Shown: positions 8,528 to 16,956 of the stretch, piece by piece | Position numbering within the stretch: the stretch's first letter is position 1 | Layout of the letters: every line of letters starts with the position of its first letter | NCBI GenBank assembly: GCA_964478235.1 | Contig: CAYZGX010000001.1 | Location: 62,001 to 126,000 of the forward strand | Length of the DNA: 64,000 bases | From: 2-02-FULL-45-10 sp964478235 | GTDB taxonomy: Bacteria > Patescibacteriota > Patescibacteriia > Magasanikbacterales > GWA2-37-8 | Direction of reading: 5' to 3' | Translations under genes and position numbers: made by a program | The notes under the pieces: model-generated | Database searches by the model: none | The model's input: the letters and a program-made list of their open reading frames with translations, nothing else | Told to the model about the DNA's origin: nothing

Positions 8528-9817
8528 TTAACGAGAGTGACGACGAGGGGCATAATTACTGCCACCGCGATCATTGTGGACACGAGGACCACCGCGATGT
8601 CCGCCACGCTGACCTCCGCGATCATGACGACCAAAACCACGAGAGTTAGTTTCAAAGACATGTAATTTTGGCGGTGGGGTGCGACGAGGTGGAAGCACTG
8701 GCAAAGCCAATACTGGCAAAGTCTTGCGGATCAAGCGCTCAATAGAGCGAACATCACCACGCTCTTCTGGAGCAGCAAATGAAATCGCTTTACCAGACGA
8801 ACCAGCACGACCTGTACGACCGATGCGGTGTACATAATCTTCTGGGTTATCTGGCAAGTCGTAGTTAATAACGAGAGAAATACCAGTCACATCAATACCA
8901 CGAGCAGCAATATCTGTCGCTACCAAAATACGGTATTGACCAGATTTAAAACCAGCAAGTGCTGCTTTACGCTGTGCCAACGAACGGTCGGAATGCATTT
9001 CCACAGCAGTGTGACCCATGTGGCGAATAATCAAAGCGATTTTTCGAGCGCCATGTTTGGTGCGTGAGAACACGAGCACACTACCAGTATGATCAGTAAG
9101 TAATTTATCAAGAAGCTGGCCTTTCATATCTTTTGGCACAATAACCACTTCTTGTTCAACCTTAGACGCTGAAGTACCAGCTGGAGCCACTTCAATACGA
9201 AGCGGCATTTTCATATGGCGAGCAGCCATCGCAGCAATTTCGCCAGGCATAGTCGCTGAGAAAAGCATTGTTTGGCGTTCAGACGGGACAGTAGAAAGAA
9301 TTTGTTTAATTTGTGGAGCAAAGCCGATATCAAACATACGATCAGCTTCATCGAGCACGACCACTGAAACAGTTTTCAAATTAACTGTCTTTTGTTCCAT
9401 ATGATCTACCAAACGACCTGGAGTCGCGATAATCACATGTGGATTACGGCGAAGCTGTTGAATTTGCTGGCCCATAGAAGCGCCACCAATTAAAACAGCC
9501 GTTTTGAGACCGAGTGAGCGACCAATCTTTTGAAGTGTTTCATCTACTTGGAGTGCGAGCTCACGAGTCGGGAGCACGACCAAGCCTTGGCCTTTGTGGT
9601 GCGCCAAACGCTGAATCATTGGGATACCAAACGCCAGTGTTTTGCCGGTACCAGTTTGCGCGATACCAACCACATCTTTACCTTCGATAGCCAAAGGAAT
9701 CGCCTGATGTTGAATCGGCGTTGGGACGGTGTATTTGTGATGGCTTAAAGAAGCCAAAAGTTTCGGGGCAATCCCGAGGTTGTCGAAGCTCAAAGCTCCG
9801 GGTGTAGGGTGTGTCAT
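8528..9817 (-). CDS. DEAD-box ATP-dependent RNA helicase, RhlE-like
   Basis: 429 residues with all helicase motifs: Q motif PTPIQHQAI, Walker A AQTGTGKT, PTRELALQ, LDEADRMFD, SAT, ARGID and HRIGRTGRAG. From about residue 385 the tail is Arg/Gly-rich (RGGQRGGHRGG), typical of RNA-binding extensions in cold-active RhlE/DeaD proteins. Expected roles are RNA unwinding in ribosome assembly or mRNA decay. The gene has a strong promoter and a roughly 100-base leader, much longer than its neighbours, which fits cold-shock-type control but does not prove it. Confidence 0.95.
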   Translation of the reverse strand: MTHPTPGALSFDNLGIAPKLLASLSHHKYTVPTPIQHQAIPLAIEGKDVVGIAQTGTGKTLAFGIPMIQRLAHHKGQGLVVLPTRELALQVDETLQKIGRSLGLKTAVLIGGASMGQQIQQLRRNPHVIIATPGRLVDHMEQKTVNLKTVSVVVLDEADRMFDIGFAPQIKQILSTVPSERQTMLFSATMPGEIAAMAARHMKMPLRIEVAPAGTSASKVEQEVVIVPKDMKGQLLDKLLTDHTGSVLVFSRTKHGARKIALIIRHMGHTAVEMHSDRSLAQRKAALAGFKSGQYRILVATDIAARGIDVTGISLVINYDLPDNPEDYVHRIGRTGRAGSSGKAISFAAPEERGDVRSIERLIRKTLPVLALPVLPPRRTPPPKLHVFETNSRGFGRHDRGGQRGGHRGGPRVHNDRGGSNYAPRRHSR

Positions 9818-9923
9818 AGTGACTATTAGGCGACCCGCCGTCTGCTCGAGCCACTTGATGACACATTGAGAAGATACGAGTCTGTCTACCGCTTAAAATA
9901 GCGATAAAGACTTAAGAAACACT

Positions 9924-9952
9924 AGTATACGCCAAAAGGGGTGTTTTGTCAA
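9924..9952 (-). promoter_or_regulatory. Helicase promoter (perfect boxes)
   Basis: Minus-strand TTGACA (9947-9952), 17-base spacer, TATACT (9924-9929). Predicted transcription start is near 9917, leaving about 100 bases of leader. Confidence 0.88.
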
Positions 9953-9981
9953 GGTTAAGCGGAAGAAAGGTGGTCGGGACA

Positions 9982-10010
9982 TTGACGAAATAGTCTTTTT
10001 AGAGTAGTCT
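9982..10010 (+). promoter_or_regulatory. Promoter and structured leader of the POT transporter gene
   Basis: TTGACG (9982-9987), 17-base spacer, TAGTCT (10005-10010). The leader of about 85 bases contains a CCTG/CAGG-centred hairpin and a CCCC-GGGG hairpin before the GAGG ribosome binding site. Confidence 0.65.
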
Positions 10011-10101
10011 CCGTCTGTTCTTTCTTACACGCCTGTGGGGCAGGTGTGGTCAGCTGTTCTCTCACAACCAACACCCCGCGTTCAGGGGCTACGAGGTCGT
10101 C

Positions 10102-11358
10102 ATGGCAGAAAACGTCACAGAACGTCATCCAGCTGGGTTCAAGTACGTATTTTTTGGAGAATTGGCCGAGCGCGCCAGCTATTACGGCATGCTCTGCCTG
10201 CTCACCAGCTATATGTTGAGCGTGCTCGGATTTGAGCAGGGCAAGGCTGGATTTGTCAGTCACACCTTCAAAGCAATGGCCTACATCCTCCCGGTTCTCG
10301 GTGGCTACGTCGCCGATCGCTGGCTCGGGAAATTCAAAACGGTGATGGTTTTTTCCGTGCCGTATGTTCTCGGACATTTCATCATTGGAGAGTGGCGAAC
10401 TGAATCCGGCTTGTATTTGGCACTGGTTTTGCTTGCAGGCGGAAGTGGGGCTATCAAACCGAACGTCTACCCGCTTATGGCGCTCATGTACGAACGAGAA
10501 AAAAAGAGCGCACAACTTCTTGACCGGGCGAGTACGTATTTCTACGCCGCCATCAACATCGGTGCGGCCATCTCAATGCTCACGCTCCCGGAAATTCGGA
10601 CTCAGTGGGGCTACGGAACGGCCTTCATGGCACCGACCGTTCTCATGATCGTCGCTCTCATCGTTTTCGCCCTTGGCCGGAAGCACTACCCGACCGAGGA
10701 ATTGCAGACTGTGATCAAGACCCCTGAAGAGAAACGAGAAAACCGCCAAGTCCTTATCGGGCTCAGCGGAATCTTTCTCTGCTACATCCCCTTCTGGATG
10801 GCATACGATCAGCAGAATACCACCTGGGTGTTCTTCGCCAAGGACATGGACCTCTTGGGGCTCAAGGAGCCTGACACCATCCAATGGTTGAACCCAGCGC
10901 TTATCATCCTCTTCGCAATGGTGAGTGGGCGCTTCTGGGGCTGGCTCGAACGACAAGGCATCAACCCGCGACCGACCGACAAGATGAGCTACGGTCTCCT
11001 GCTCACCAGCCTCTGCATGATGATCTTGACCATCGCCGGTCTCTTCGCCAAAACCAGCCAAGTATCCCTGCTCTGGGAAGTGGCGGCCTACGTCGTTCTC
11101 GGCCTGGCTGAGATGTGTCTGTCGGTGGTCGGGCTGTCCTTTTTCTACAAGCAGGCGCCGGCGCATATGAAATCGCAAGTGATGGCGGTTTTCCTGAGCA
11201 TGGCCTTTGTTGGCAATCTGATCGCCGGCAGTCTGACCTGGCTCTACACATCACTCGGTCCGGCTGCCTATTTTGGAATGCTCTCTGCTATTCTTGCTAC
11301 CACGGCCGCAATCTTTACACTGGTCGTGGCGAAAAAGTTCAACAGTAGAACATTGTAA
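10102..11358 (+). CDS. Proton-dependent oligopeptide transporter (POT/PTR family)
   Basis: 418 residues, mostly membrane-spanning. TM1 has the family signature ELAERASYYGM (ExxER), and GGYVADRWLGKFKTV is the second PTR2 signature. POT transporters import di- and tripeptides with protons; this one is somewhat shorter than the usual 450-500 residues. The gene is GC-rich beside its neighbours, begins 7 bases after GAGG, and is single-gene with its own promoter. It would suit peptide scavenging together with the M13 and M16 peptidases. Confidence 0.9.
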   Translation: MAENVTERHPAGFKYVFFGELAERASYYGMLCLLTSYMLSVLGFEQGKAGFVSHTFKAMAYILPVLGGYVADRWLGKFKTVMVFSVPYVLGHFIIGEWRTESGLYLALVLLAGGSGAIKPNVYPLMALMYEREKKSAQLLDRASTYFYAAINIGAAISMLTLPEIRTQWGYGTAFMAPTVLMIVALIVFALGRKHYPTEELQTVIKTPEEKRENRQVLIGLSGIFLCYIPFWMAYDQQNTTWVFFAKDMDLLGLKEPDTIQWLNPALIILFAMVSGRFWGWLERQGINPRPTDKMSYGLLLTSLCMMILTIAGLFAKTSQVSLLWEVAAYVVLGLAEMCLSVVGLSFFYKQAPAHMKSQVMAVFLSMAFVGNLIAGSLTWLYTSLGPAAYFGMLSAILATTAAIFTLVVAKKFNSRTL

Positions 11359-11382
11359 CACTCAACAAGGAGGAAATTGAGC

Positions 11383-11414
11383 GATATACGGCCCCACCGT
11401 AGACTCGCTCATCC
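11383..11414 (+). terminator. Two-step hairpin after the POT gene
   Basis: GAGCGA / TCGCTC encloses TACGG-CCCCA-CCGTA shortly after the stop codon. It is a plausible 3' end or stabilising hairpin, although the T-run after it is weak. Confidence 0.5.
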
Positions 11415-11457
11415 TTTCCAATGCTTACGCTTTATCAAAAGATGGTCAGTGGAAATT

Positions 11458-11490
11458 AAAAAACCTACACGTTCTTGTGTAGGTTTTTTA
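11458..11490. terminator. Terminator of the apbE operon
   Basis: The symmetrical stem aaaaaacctaca / tgtaggtttttt lies at the apbE stop codon and could serve both converging transcripts. Confidence 0.88.
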
Positions 11491-12357
11491 TTGAGTAAAA
11501 AACTCTGCCGGAAAGCCACTCGATGATTCAAGCGACATGTCTGATCGAAGCAAAGCGTATTCAAAAGAATAGGCTTTACGAAGTATATCTGGTGAAGTAA
11601 AAAAGAGAGCGGTCGTCAAACCATCTGCCACCAGAGCAGTATCGGCTATCGCCCACACCGCCACGATATCTTGAGGCGAAGTGAGTGTGTGCGGATTAAT
11701 AATATGATGATACTTCCCCCACACACGGCGATTGCCCGCCGAACCACAAATACTCCCCTTCCCGAGCTCTGCCACACCAACAACCTGTTTAGCATCAAAC
11801 GGATTTTCGAGACCAACACGCAACGCCGGTTTAGTGCGTGAGTGTAAAATATCTCCACCAGCATCAATACTGAAATTCAAAACACCTTCGCGCTTAAGCA
11901 GGTCACCAACAATATCTATCAGATAACCTTTGCCAGCGGCGCCGAAATCTAAAAGAGCTGGTTGTTTAAGAATAAGTTTCGGATGCGCATATGAAATGAC
12001 CTCTTCGTAGCGAGGCGGGGTGTGTACTTCGCCCGACTTCAAAGAATACGAGGCATCATAACCAGCATCCACCAACACCTGACCAATAAGCGGTGTTACT
12101 GCGCCATCGGTGAGGCGATACAGTGTTTCATACAAATCAAAAAGCGGCGGAGCGTCGTCAGGCATGACGTACTCCCCCGCTTGTTTGGCCATTGTCGAGA
12201 CGAGTGAGTCGCCTCGAAAACGAGAATAATTTTTATCAAATTCAGCAATACGAACGCAAATCTTTTGGATAATGTCTGTTTGTTCGGCGTCGTTTAGTTC
12301 GTCAAAAATATCTATCTGCCAACGAGTACCAATCGCTTCAAAAACAAACGGTGACAT
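11488..12357 (-). CDS. apbE: FAD:protein FMN transferase (ApbE)
   Basis: 289 residues. It contains DFGAAGKGYLID, the DAGGDI motif (near residue 166) and HIINPHT (near 217), which hold Mg and FAD in this family. ApbE attaches FMN covalently to Ser/Thr in FMN-binding domains. It starts 6 bases after the stop of the FMN-binding protein gene, a natural substrate. There is no signal peptide or lipobox, so modification would occur in the cytoplasm unless the substrate is exposed otherwise. Confidence 0.93.
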   Translation of the reverse strand: MSPFVFEAIGTRWQIDIFDELNDAEQTDIIQKICVRIAEFDKNYSRFRGDSLVSTMAKQAGEYVMPDDAPPLFDLYETLYRLTDGAVTPLIGQVLVDAGYDASYSLKSGEVHTPPRYEEVISYAHPKLILKQPALLDFGAAGKGYLIDIVGDLLKREGVLNFSIDAGGDILHSRTKPALRVGLENPFDAKQVVGVAELGKGSICGSAGNRRVWGKYHHIINPHTLTSPQDIVAVWAIADTALVADGLTTALFFTSPDILRKAYSFEYALLRSDMSLESSSGFPAEFFTQ

Positions 12358-12363
12358 ATCAAA

Positions 12364-12924
12364 CTAGGAATTCTTCGCGTCAACTTTAATGTTAGCGAGA
12401 GCTTCGTTGAAACCTTTTGGAGTGAGACTGGAACTAGAGACTTTATCCAATTGCACTTCGTCAATATTTTTACCAAGCACTAATGGTTTATAGTTTTTAA
12501 TAAATACATCCTGGTAGAAAACAGATTTTGGAATAGTTGCTTTTGCTTCAACTTCAACTTCGGTAATTTTGTCATTCACTAATGTTAGAACAACAGCAAT
12601 CTCTTCGGCACCACCTGGTGAGCGGTAGTCGCCAATCGCTGAATAACGACCATCCTTATACACTGTCTTTTTGACAGCTGGAGTTGGGGCTGGTGAGGTT
12701 TCTTTGGTCGCCTCTGGAGTAGCAACAGGAGTAGTGGTGGCGAGAGTTGGCTCAGCCGAAGTGACTGGAGTCGTCACTACTGGATCGACTGCTGGCGCCA
12801 AAGCACGACGCTGCCCCGACATATACATCAAAACACCAATTGGCAAAGCAATCAAAACAACAAGAGGAATAATAATTTTAGCTTTTCCAGAAGAAACTGG
12901 TTCTGGAGACATTGGTTGATCCAT
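12364..12924 (-). CDS. Membrane-anchored FMN-binding domain protein (flavinylation target)
   Basis: 186 residues. One transmembrane anchor (about residues 16-34), then a Thr/Pro/Ala-rich linker to about residue 85, then an FMN_bind domain (RnfG/NosR type). Near the carboxy terminus VSSSSLTPKGFNEAL aligns with the flavinylation motif SGATxT, with Ser at the usual Thr acceptor position. Location next to apbE supports covalent FMN and a role as an extracytoplasmic electron carrier. Upstream is mqo, 75 bases away in the same direction. Confidence 0.88.
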   Translation of the reverse strand: MDQPMSPEPVSSGKAKIIIPLVVLIALPIGVLMYMSGQRRALAPAVDPVVTTPVTSAEPTLATTTPVATPEATKETSPAPTPAVKKTVYKDGRYSAIGDYRSPGGAEEIAVVLTLVNDKITEVEVEAKATIPKSVFYQDVFIKNYKPLVLGKNIDEVQLDKVSSSSLTPKGFNEALANIKVDAKNS

Positions 12925-12998
12925 ATAAAATAATTAGACAATTAGTACATAGTATTCTAACTGTAGACCAACAAAAAAGCAAGGTTTGAGGATGTGAA

Positions 12999-14393
12999 CT
13001 ACGAAGAGTACGACTGTTTGAGCGACACATCGCTCGTCACCATATCCGGCGCATCTGGAACAAGCTCAGTTTTCATCCGGTACGCATCAAATTGGTAGCG
13101 CCCACCCAAGAAAACCATCAACTGTTCAGCATCGCGAAGACCGTTATAGAGACAAACACTCGCCCCCGGCGACGGTGTCATATTAAAAATAATCCCCTCG
13201 CCAAGAATTTTACCTTCACCAAGCTGGAGCTCGCCAGTTGTCACATTCACGCGCTGAAGACGCATCCCACCATAACCAACTGCTCGAGTCAGATCAGCAC
13301 CAGAAATAGTTGGTACGATTTTTTTAATTTGTGACACAAAGAAGTATTTTCCAATATACGGTAATTCGTAAAGAATATTTTTAGCGAGATACAAAAAACG
13401 TAATGGGTCGAACAAAATACCGGCAAAACTTTTCCAAGTGACCGGGCGCAAAAGCCCAGCTGACGTAAAGTAGGCACTCATTGTTTTTAGGTTGCGACTT
13501 TCAAGCACTGGGAAAAACCGAGCTGTCGGGCCCCAACGAGTTTTGTTTGGTACATTCACATCCGGGTCACCATGTGCCGCTGCAAACGGCAGTTTCGGCT
13601 CTTGCATCGTATACACTTTGCCACGAAGTAAATCCTTGGAAAAATAAAAAGTACCAGCAATCGGAATGAGCGAATATTCATGGCCATAGCCCATCGCTTT
13701 GGCAAAGCCAAGGCTGTAGGCATCAGTGTCCACCACAACGGTGGTTGCGGTGAGAGTGCCCGCCGATGTTTCCACCTCAAAAATACCATCAGCATTTTTG
13801 GAAATACGCGTGACTGAGCGACCAAGAAATACATCCACGATTTTGTCGGTAACTTTTTTAGCTTGTGAGACAAACGACTCAGCGAGCGCACCAAAATTCA
13901 CAGCATACCCTTCGTTATTGGCGAGCGCCAAAACTGGCTCATCGGGTGAGCGCCCACGCATCACCGCCGGCTCACACTCAGCAATCTCCAGACCAGAGAG
14001 TTTAGTTATTTCCGGAAAAAGCGGTTTCAAATCAGCATATCTTTTTTCTAGCGTCACCACTTCTTTGGCGCCAACCGCCAAAACCATTTTATGAACTTTA
14101 GTAACAATCCCCGCTCGCTCAGCTTCTGGTAGAGCCTCGGCATACCGAGCCACCATCATAGCCGCTGGTTTCACTTGGCGAACTTTATCTATCGTGTAAT
14201 TCGTTTCAATATCGCCAACATGAAGCGTCTGACTATTATTTTTAGCGTTAGAATTAACTTGGCCAAGAGTGGCATATTTTTCTACCAACGCCACCGAAGA
14301 AACATTGGTGTAGCGAGCCAAGGTATACAAAAGAGCGGTGCCGCTCGCCCCGCCACCGATAACTAAAATGTCGTAGTGTTGTTGTTTAGACAT
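12999..14393 (-). CDS. mqo: Malate:quinone oxidoreductase-like FAD enzyme
   Basis: 464 residues with an amino-terminal FAD fold (DILVIGGGASG, residues 8-18). NNSQTLHVGDIETNYT matches the mqo active-site region, and PIAGTFYFSKDLL and WGPTARFFP match the mid-protein signatures. Mqo oxidises malate and passes electrons to membrane quinone. The related L-2-hydroxyglutarate oxidases are an alternative. It precedes the FMN-binding protein and apbE, which suggests a small redox module. Confidence 0.82.
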   Translation of the reverse strand: MSKQQHYDILVIGGGASGTALLYTLARYTNVSSVALVEKYATLGQVNSNAKNNSQTLHVGDIETNYTIDKVRQVKPAAMMVARYAEALPEAERAGIVTKVHKMVLAVGAKEVVTLEKRYADLKPLFPEITKLSGLEIAECEPAVMRGRSPDEPVLALANNEGYAVNFGALAESFVSQAKKVTDKIVDVFLGRSVTRISKNADGIFEVETSAGTLTATTVVVDTDAYSLGFAKAMGYGHEYSLIPIAGTFYFSKDLLRGKVYTMQEPKLPFAAAHGDPDVNVPNKTRWGPTARFFPVLESRNLKTMSAYFTSAGLLRPVTWKSFAGILFDPLRFLYLAKNILYELPYIGKYFFVSQIKKIVPTISGADLTRAVGYGGMRLQRVNVTTGELQLGEGKILGEGIIFNMTPSPGASVCLYNGLRDAEQLMVFLGGRYQFDAYRMKTELVPDAPDMVTSDVSLKQSYSS

Positions 14394-14439
14394 AGTCTGC
14401 TAAGCATAGCGGGTTTAGCTGGGTTTGTCTATGAATACA

Positions 14440-14467
14440 ATAATCCCCCTCATATGAGGGGGATTAT
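14440..14467. terminator. Symmetrical hairpin upstream of mqo
   Basis: ataatcccCCTC / GAGGgggattat forms a nearly perfect palindrome, directly before the partial tRNA-Trp copy. Confidence 0.6.
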
Positions 14468-14470
14468 TTA

Positions 14471-14575
14471 TTTAGCAGGCGCGGCAGGAATCCCGCTCGC
14501 TCCGACTCGCGGCCTGGGCGCTATACTCAAGACCTCGCACTTGCTCGGTCTTTTCTCGCGCCCTTCGATTCCATC
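14471..14575 (-). pseudogene. Partial copy of tRNA-Trp 3' end (tRNA-like remnant)
   Basis: About 27 bases starting at 14471 are identical to the 3' end of tRNA-Trp plus its trailer (14611-14637), including the acceptor half and part of the T arm. Further on a GGGCGCG capable of pairing with that acceptor appears, but the interior lacks a T loop, D arm or anticodon arm. Both copies sit just 5' (plus strand) of nothing but a symmetrical terminator hairpin on their other side. Likely a duplication relic or old integration scar. Confidence 0.5.
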
Positions 14576-14584
14576 ATGTCTACT

Positions 14585-14614
14585 TAAATAAACACCTCAT
14601 TTGAGGTGTTTATT
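14585..14614 (-). terminator. Terminator after tRNA-Trp
   Basis: aaataaacacctc / gaggtgtttattt stem lies directly downstream of the tRNA on the minus strand. Confidence 0.75.
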
Positions 14615-14621
14615 TATTTAG

Positions 14622-14692
14622 CAGGCGCGGCAGGAATCGAACCCACGCAGGTGGTTTTGGAGACCACCGTACTACCATTATACGACGCGCCC
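14622..14692 (-). tRNA. tRNA-Trp (anticodon CCA)
   Basis: The minus strand folds as a tRNA: acceptor GGGCGCG/CGCGCCT, D arm with TGGTA, anticodon stem GTGGT/ACCAC with loop CTCCAAA (anticodon CCA) and T loop TTCGATT. The CCA tail is not encoded. Its 5' end is 9 bases from the stop of the DUF1189 gene, so the two may share a transcript. Confidence 0.93.
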
Positions 14693-14700
14693 AGATTATA

Positions 14701-15471
14701 TTATTCTTTCACTTCATCGTTCGTCACCACCACCGCCGTCATAAAGGCGAAGAGGGCAAGTGTGTTACCGTATGGCACCACAATACCCACCATAGAGAGC
14801 CCCATAACAAGCAGGGTCGGCAAAGTGATAGCAAACAGCCCCATAGTAAACAATTCTTTGAAATACCACGGTCGGCGAACGAGCTGACCCACCAGATATA
14901 CCAGACTTGTAACCACGATAAGGAGCCACACCTTTATAACAAAAAAGGTGATAAAAAGCAAGAGAACAAAGCCGAAAGCCCACAAAACAAGTGCGGTTGG
15001 ACTAGTCAGCTGAAGCAAGTTGCTTGCTACCATTTCCGAAGTTGCTGTCCCGTTTGGAGCAGTGTCCCACAATCGTGTTTCTTCTCGATCAGTTGTAGCG
15101 TTATACACCGTCACACCTAAACGGGAAACAGTAATACTATTAGTATTCAAACGAGAGATAGTGTTAGTTGCCACGGTATCCACATAAACAGTCATACCAT
15201 TGCGTTCAACTACAAACGGTTGTTCTAGCCCGGCAATAGATAAAGTACCGCTCGCCATTGTAGCTGAAAAAGTCGGCAAACCTTTTTCGGCCACCTGTCG
15301 CACTTCTTGAACAACTGGCATCGCCGCCAAACCGATCGGCAAAGCCACCACCACCGTCAGAAGAAAAATAAACGACGAAAAATACCGCCACGCGCCCACG
15401 GTAGACACGCGATTGGCTTTGAGCCAAGAGATATCGGATAGACTGTTTCTAAAAGCGATGAGAAAGCGCAT
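14701..15471 (-). CDS. DUF1189 family membrane protein
   Basis: 256 residues. Transmembrane segment near residues 30-50, then an extracytoplasmic region with GLPTFSATMASGTLSI typical of DUF1189, then four hydrophobic segments in the second half. Function unknown. It may be co-transcribed with tRNA-Trp downstream. Confidence 0.75.
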   Translation of the reverse strand: MRFLIAFRNSLSDISWLKANRVSTVGAWRYFSSFIFLLTVVVALPIGLAAMPVVQEVRQVAEKGLPTFSATMASGTLSIAGLEQPFVVERNGMTVYVDTVATNTISRLNTNSITVSRLGVTVYNATTDREETRLWDTAPNGTATSEMVASNLLQLTSPTALVLWAFGFVLLLFITFFVIKVWLLIVVTSLVYLVGQLVRRPWYFKELFTMGLFAITLPTLLVMGLSMVGIVVPYGNTLALFAFMTAVVVTNDEVKE

Positions 15472-15488
15472 AGATGGCCAAAAACAAA

Positions 15489-15506
15489 GCGAGGCTAGCG
15501 CCTCGC
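15489..15506 (-). terminator. Terminator of rpmG
   Basis: GCGAGG-CGCTAG-CCTCGC followed by a T-rich stretch on the minus strand. Confidence 0.8.
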
Positions 15507-15515
15507 TCAGGTTTG

Positions 15516-15671
15516 TTATTTCGTTTCTTTGTGAGGAGTGCTTTTCTTGCAGTGTTTGCAGAACTTAGCAATTTCCAAGCGGTTCTTCAATGTCTTCTTG
15601 TTCTTGCGAGTGAAGTAATTGAGGTGCTTGCAAACCGTGCACTCGAGTTTGACCATGTTATCTTGTGACAT
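15516..15671 (-). CDS. rpmG: Ribosomal protein bL33
   Basis: 51 residues beginning MSQDNMVKLECTVC. It has two CxxC pairs (CTVC and CKHC), a zinc-ribbon L33, with the NYFTRKNKK core. It is too short to stand out by length but is unmistakable by motif. Minus strand, start ATG at 15671, followed by its own terminator. Confidence 0.95.
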   Translation of the reverse strand: MSQDNMVKLECTVCKHLNYFTRKNKKTLKNRLEIAKFCKHCKKSTPHKETK

Positions 15672-15696
15672 ACGGGTTGGTTATAATAGTGGGATT

Positions 15697-15725
15697 AGTC
15701 TACCACACAGGGTGTAAATAATCAA
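15697..15725 (-). promoter_or_regulatory. rpmG promoter
   Basis: Minus-strand TTGATT (15720-15725), 17-base spacer, TAGACT (15697-15702). The start codon follows about 20 bases after the expected transcription start. Confidence 0.6.
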
Positions 15726-15744
15726 GGGGGTAGCCATTAGAACG

Positions 15745-15770
15745 AAAAAACCCACTTTCAGAGGGTTTTT
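15745..15770 (-). terminator. Terminator of the tRNA cluster
   Basis: AAAAACCC / GGGTTTTT stem with T-run directly after the tRNA-Thr(GGT) CCA end on the minus strand. Confidence 0.8.
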
Positions 15771-15772
15771 AC

Positions 15773-15848
15773 TGGAGCCGATAAGCGGGATTGAACCGCT
15801 GACCTCGTCCTTACCATGGACGCGCTCTACCAACTGAGCTACATCGGC
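15773..15848 (-). tRNA. tRNA-Thr (anticodon GGT)
   Basis: Acceptor GCCGATG/TATCGGC, anticodon stem CGTCC/GGACG with loop ATGGTAA (anticodon GGT), T loop TTCAATC. The CCA tail is encoded, unlike in the other cloverleaf tRNAs of the window. Confidence 0.95.
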
Positions 15849-15864
15849 ATATGATAGCCTATGA

Positions 15865-15936
15865 GCCGCCTGTCGGATTTGAACCGACGACCCACAGTTT
15901 ACAAAACTGTTGCTCTACCAGCTGAGCTAAGGCGGC
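15865..15936 (-). tRNA. tRNA-Thr (anticodon TGT)
   Basis: Acceptor GCCGCCT/AGGCGGC, anticodon stem ACAGT/ACTGT with loop TTTGTAA (anticodon TGT), T loop TTCAAAT. CCA not encoded. Lies between two other tRNAs in the same direction. Confidence 0.95.
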
Positions 15937-15972
15937 GTCTATGTTTCTAGTTTTTGCGCGGAAAACCGCTTG

Positions 15973-16054
15973 TGGGCAGTCTAGGATTCGAACCTAGGAA
16001 GGCGTAGCCAACTGATTTACAGTCAGTCCCGTTTGACCGCTTCGGTAACTGCCC
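15973..16054 (-). tRNA. tRNA-Tyr (anticodon GTA)
   Basis: A class II tRNA: acceptor GGGCAGT/ACTGCCC, anticodon stem ACTGA/TCAGT with loop CTGTAAA (anticodon GTA), long variable arm (TGGCTACGCC), T loop TTCGAAT. It starts 9 bases after the TPR-protein stop, so it is probably read through from there. Confidence 0.95.
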
Positions 16055-16062
16055 AAACAACC

Positions 16063-16953
16063 CTAGACCAATTCTTTAATTCGGTCTTGGAAAACCTGTA
16101 ATTTTTGGTTTTTTGGATTCACGAGGCGAAGTTCTTGAAAACCATGCATCGCTAAATCCTTGTCGCCACATAGTATACCAACTTCTATCAATAAGTCAAG
16201 ATACTTAGGGTTCTTGGGTTCGAGCTCTACTGCCGACAATATTGCCTCCTTGGCCACCAGGGGCTGTTTCACCTTTACCAAGAGCTCGGCGAGGTGATAA
16301 AACCGCGGGGACAAAGCGTCATTTAAAACCATCGCCTGTTCGTAATATTTAATTGCCTGCTCCAAATCCCCCTTAGCTTCGGCCATTTCAGCTAGCTTCA
16401 CCATCGCTCCATCATCGTCTGGTTTGAGCTTGAGCAAAAAATGTAGTGTCTCTTCAGCCTCTTCGCGCGCCCCTTTGGCCAAATACGTTTCCGCCAAACC
16501 GCGGTACGCTTCAATAGATTTTGGATCGGTGCTAATAACGTTAATATACAACGACTCAGCTTTGTCATATTCTCCCAAACCAAATTGAACCCCGGCATCT
16601 TGGAGTGTGCTTTGAGCTCGCGAAGCTTCTTCAGCACCAGAAGACTGGGCTTTCTTTTTAGCACGCTGTTCGTGGTGAAGCACACGCTCAATCTTACCAA
16701 CATACACCCGAAATTTAAGCTGCAAAAAACCCCACAGCTTACGAAGCGGTTTAAATCTATCGACTAAACGACGCATCATCGCTCCCCCTTCGGCCTGCAT
16801 CCGACGACTCATAATTTCTTTTTTCTTACGAGCTTCTTTTTCTTCAGGCAAATTATCTATATCCACATGAGCCACCTGCGGAAATTTGCGAACAATAATA
16901 GTTGCAAACACCCCAAAACTAATGACCATGAGTGCTAAAAGTATGTAGGTCAT
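16063..16953 (-). CDS. Membrane-anchored TPR protein
   Basis: 296 residues: one amino-terminal transmembrane helix (MTYILLALMVISFGVFA), a basic coiled linker (residues about 40-110), then four or more tetratricopeptide repeats (GEYDKAESLYINVI, GAREEAEETLHFLLK, GDLEQAIKYYEQAM). TPRs mediate protein-protein contacts, and the repeats would face the cytoplasm if the anchor is amino-out. It ends the tpiA/M16 group and leads into the tRNA cluster. Confidence 0.8.
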   Translation of the reverse strand: MTYILLALMVISFGVFATIIVRKFPQVAHVDIDNLPEEKEARKKKEIMSRRMQAEGGAMMRRLVDRFKPLRKLWGFLQLKFRVYVGKIERVLHHEQRAKKKAQSSGAEEASRAQSTLQDAGVQFGLGEYDKAESLYINVISTDPKSIEAYRGLAETYLAKGAREEAEETLHFLLKLKPDDDGAMVKLAEMAEAKGDLEQAIKYYEQAMVLNDALSPRFYHLAELLVKVKQPLVAKEAILSAVELEPKNPKYLDLLIEVGILCGDKDLAMHGFQELRLVNPKNQKLQVFQDRIKELV

Positions 16954-16956
16954 AGA

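Noticed and set aside
9955..11254. Several 80-200-residue frames antisense to the POT transporter gene
   Set aside because: Compositional shadows; the POT signatures fix the plus strand as coding.
11376..11522. TTG-started frame after AAGGAGG downstream of the POT gene
   Set aside because: The spacing from AAGGAGG to TTG is too short, and the frame runs through a terminator into apbE.
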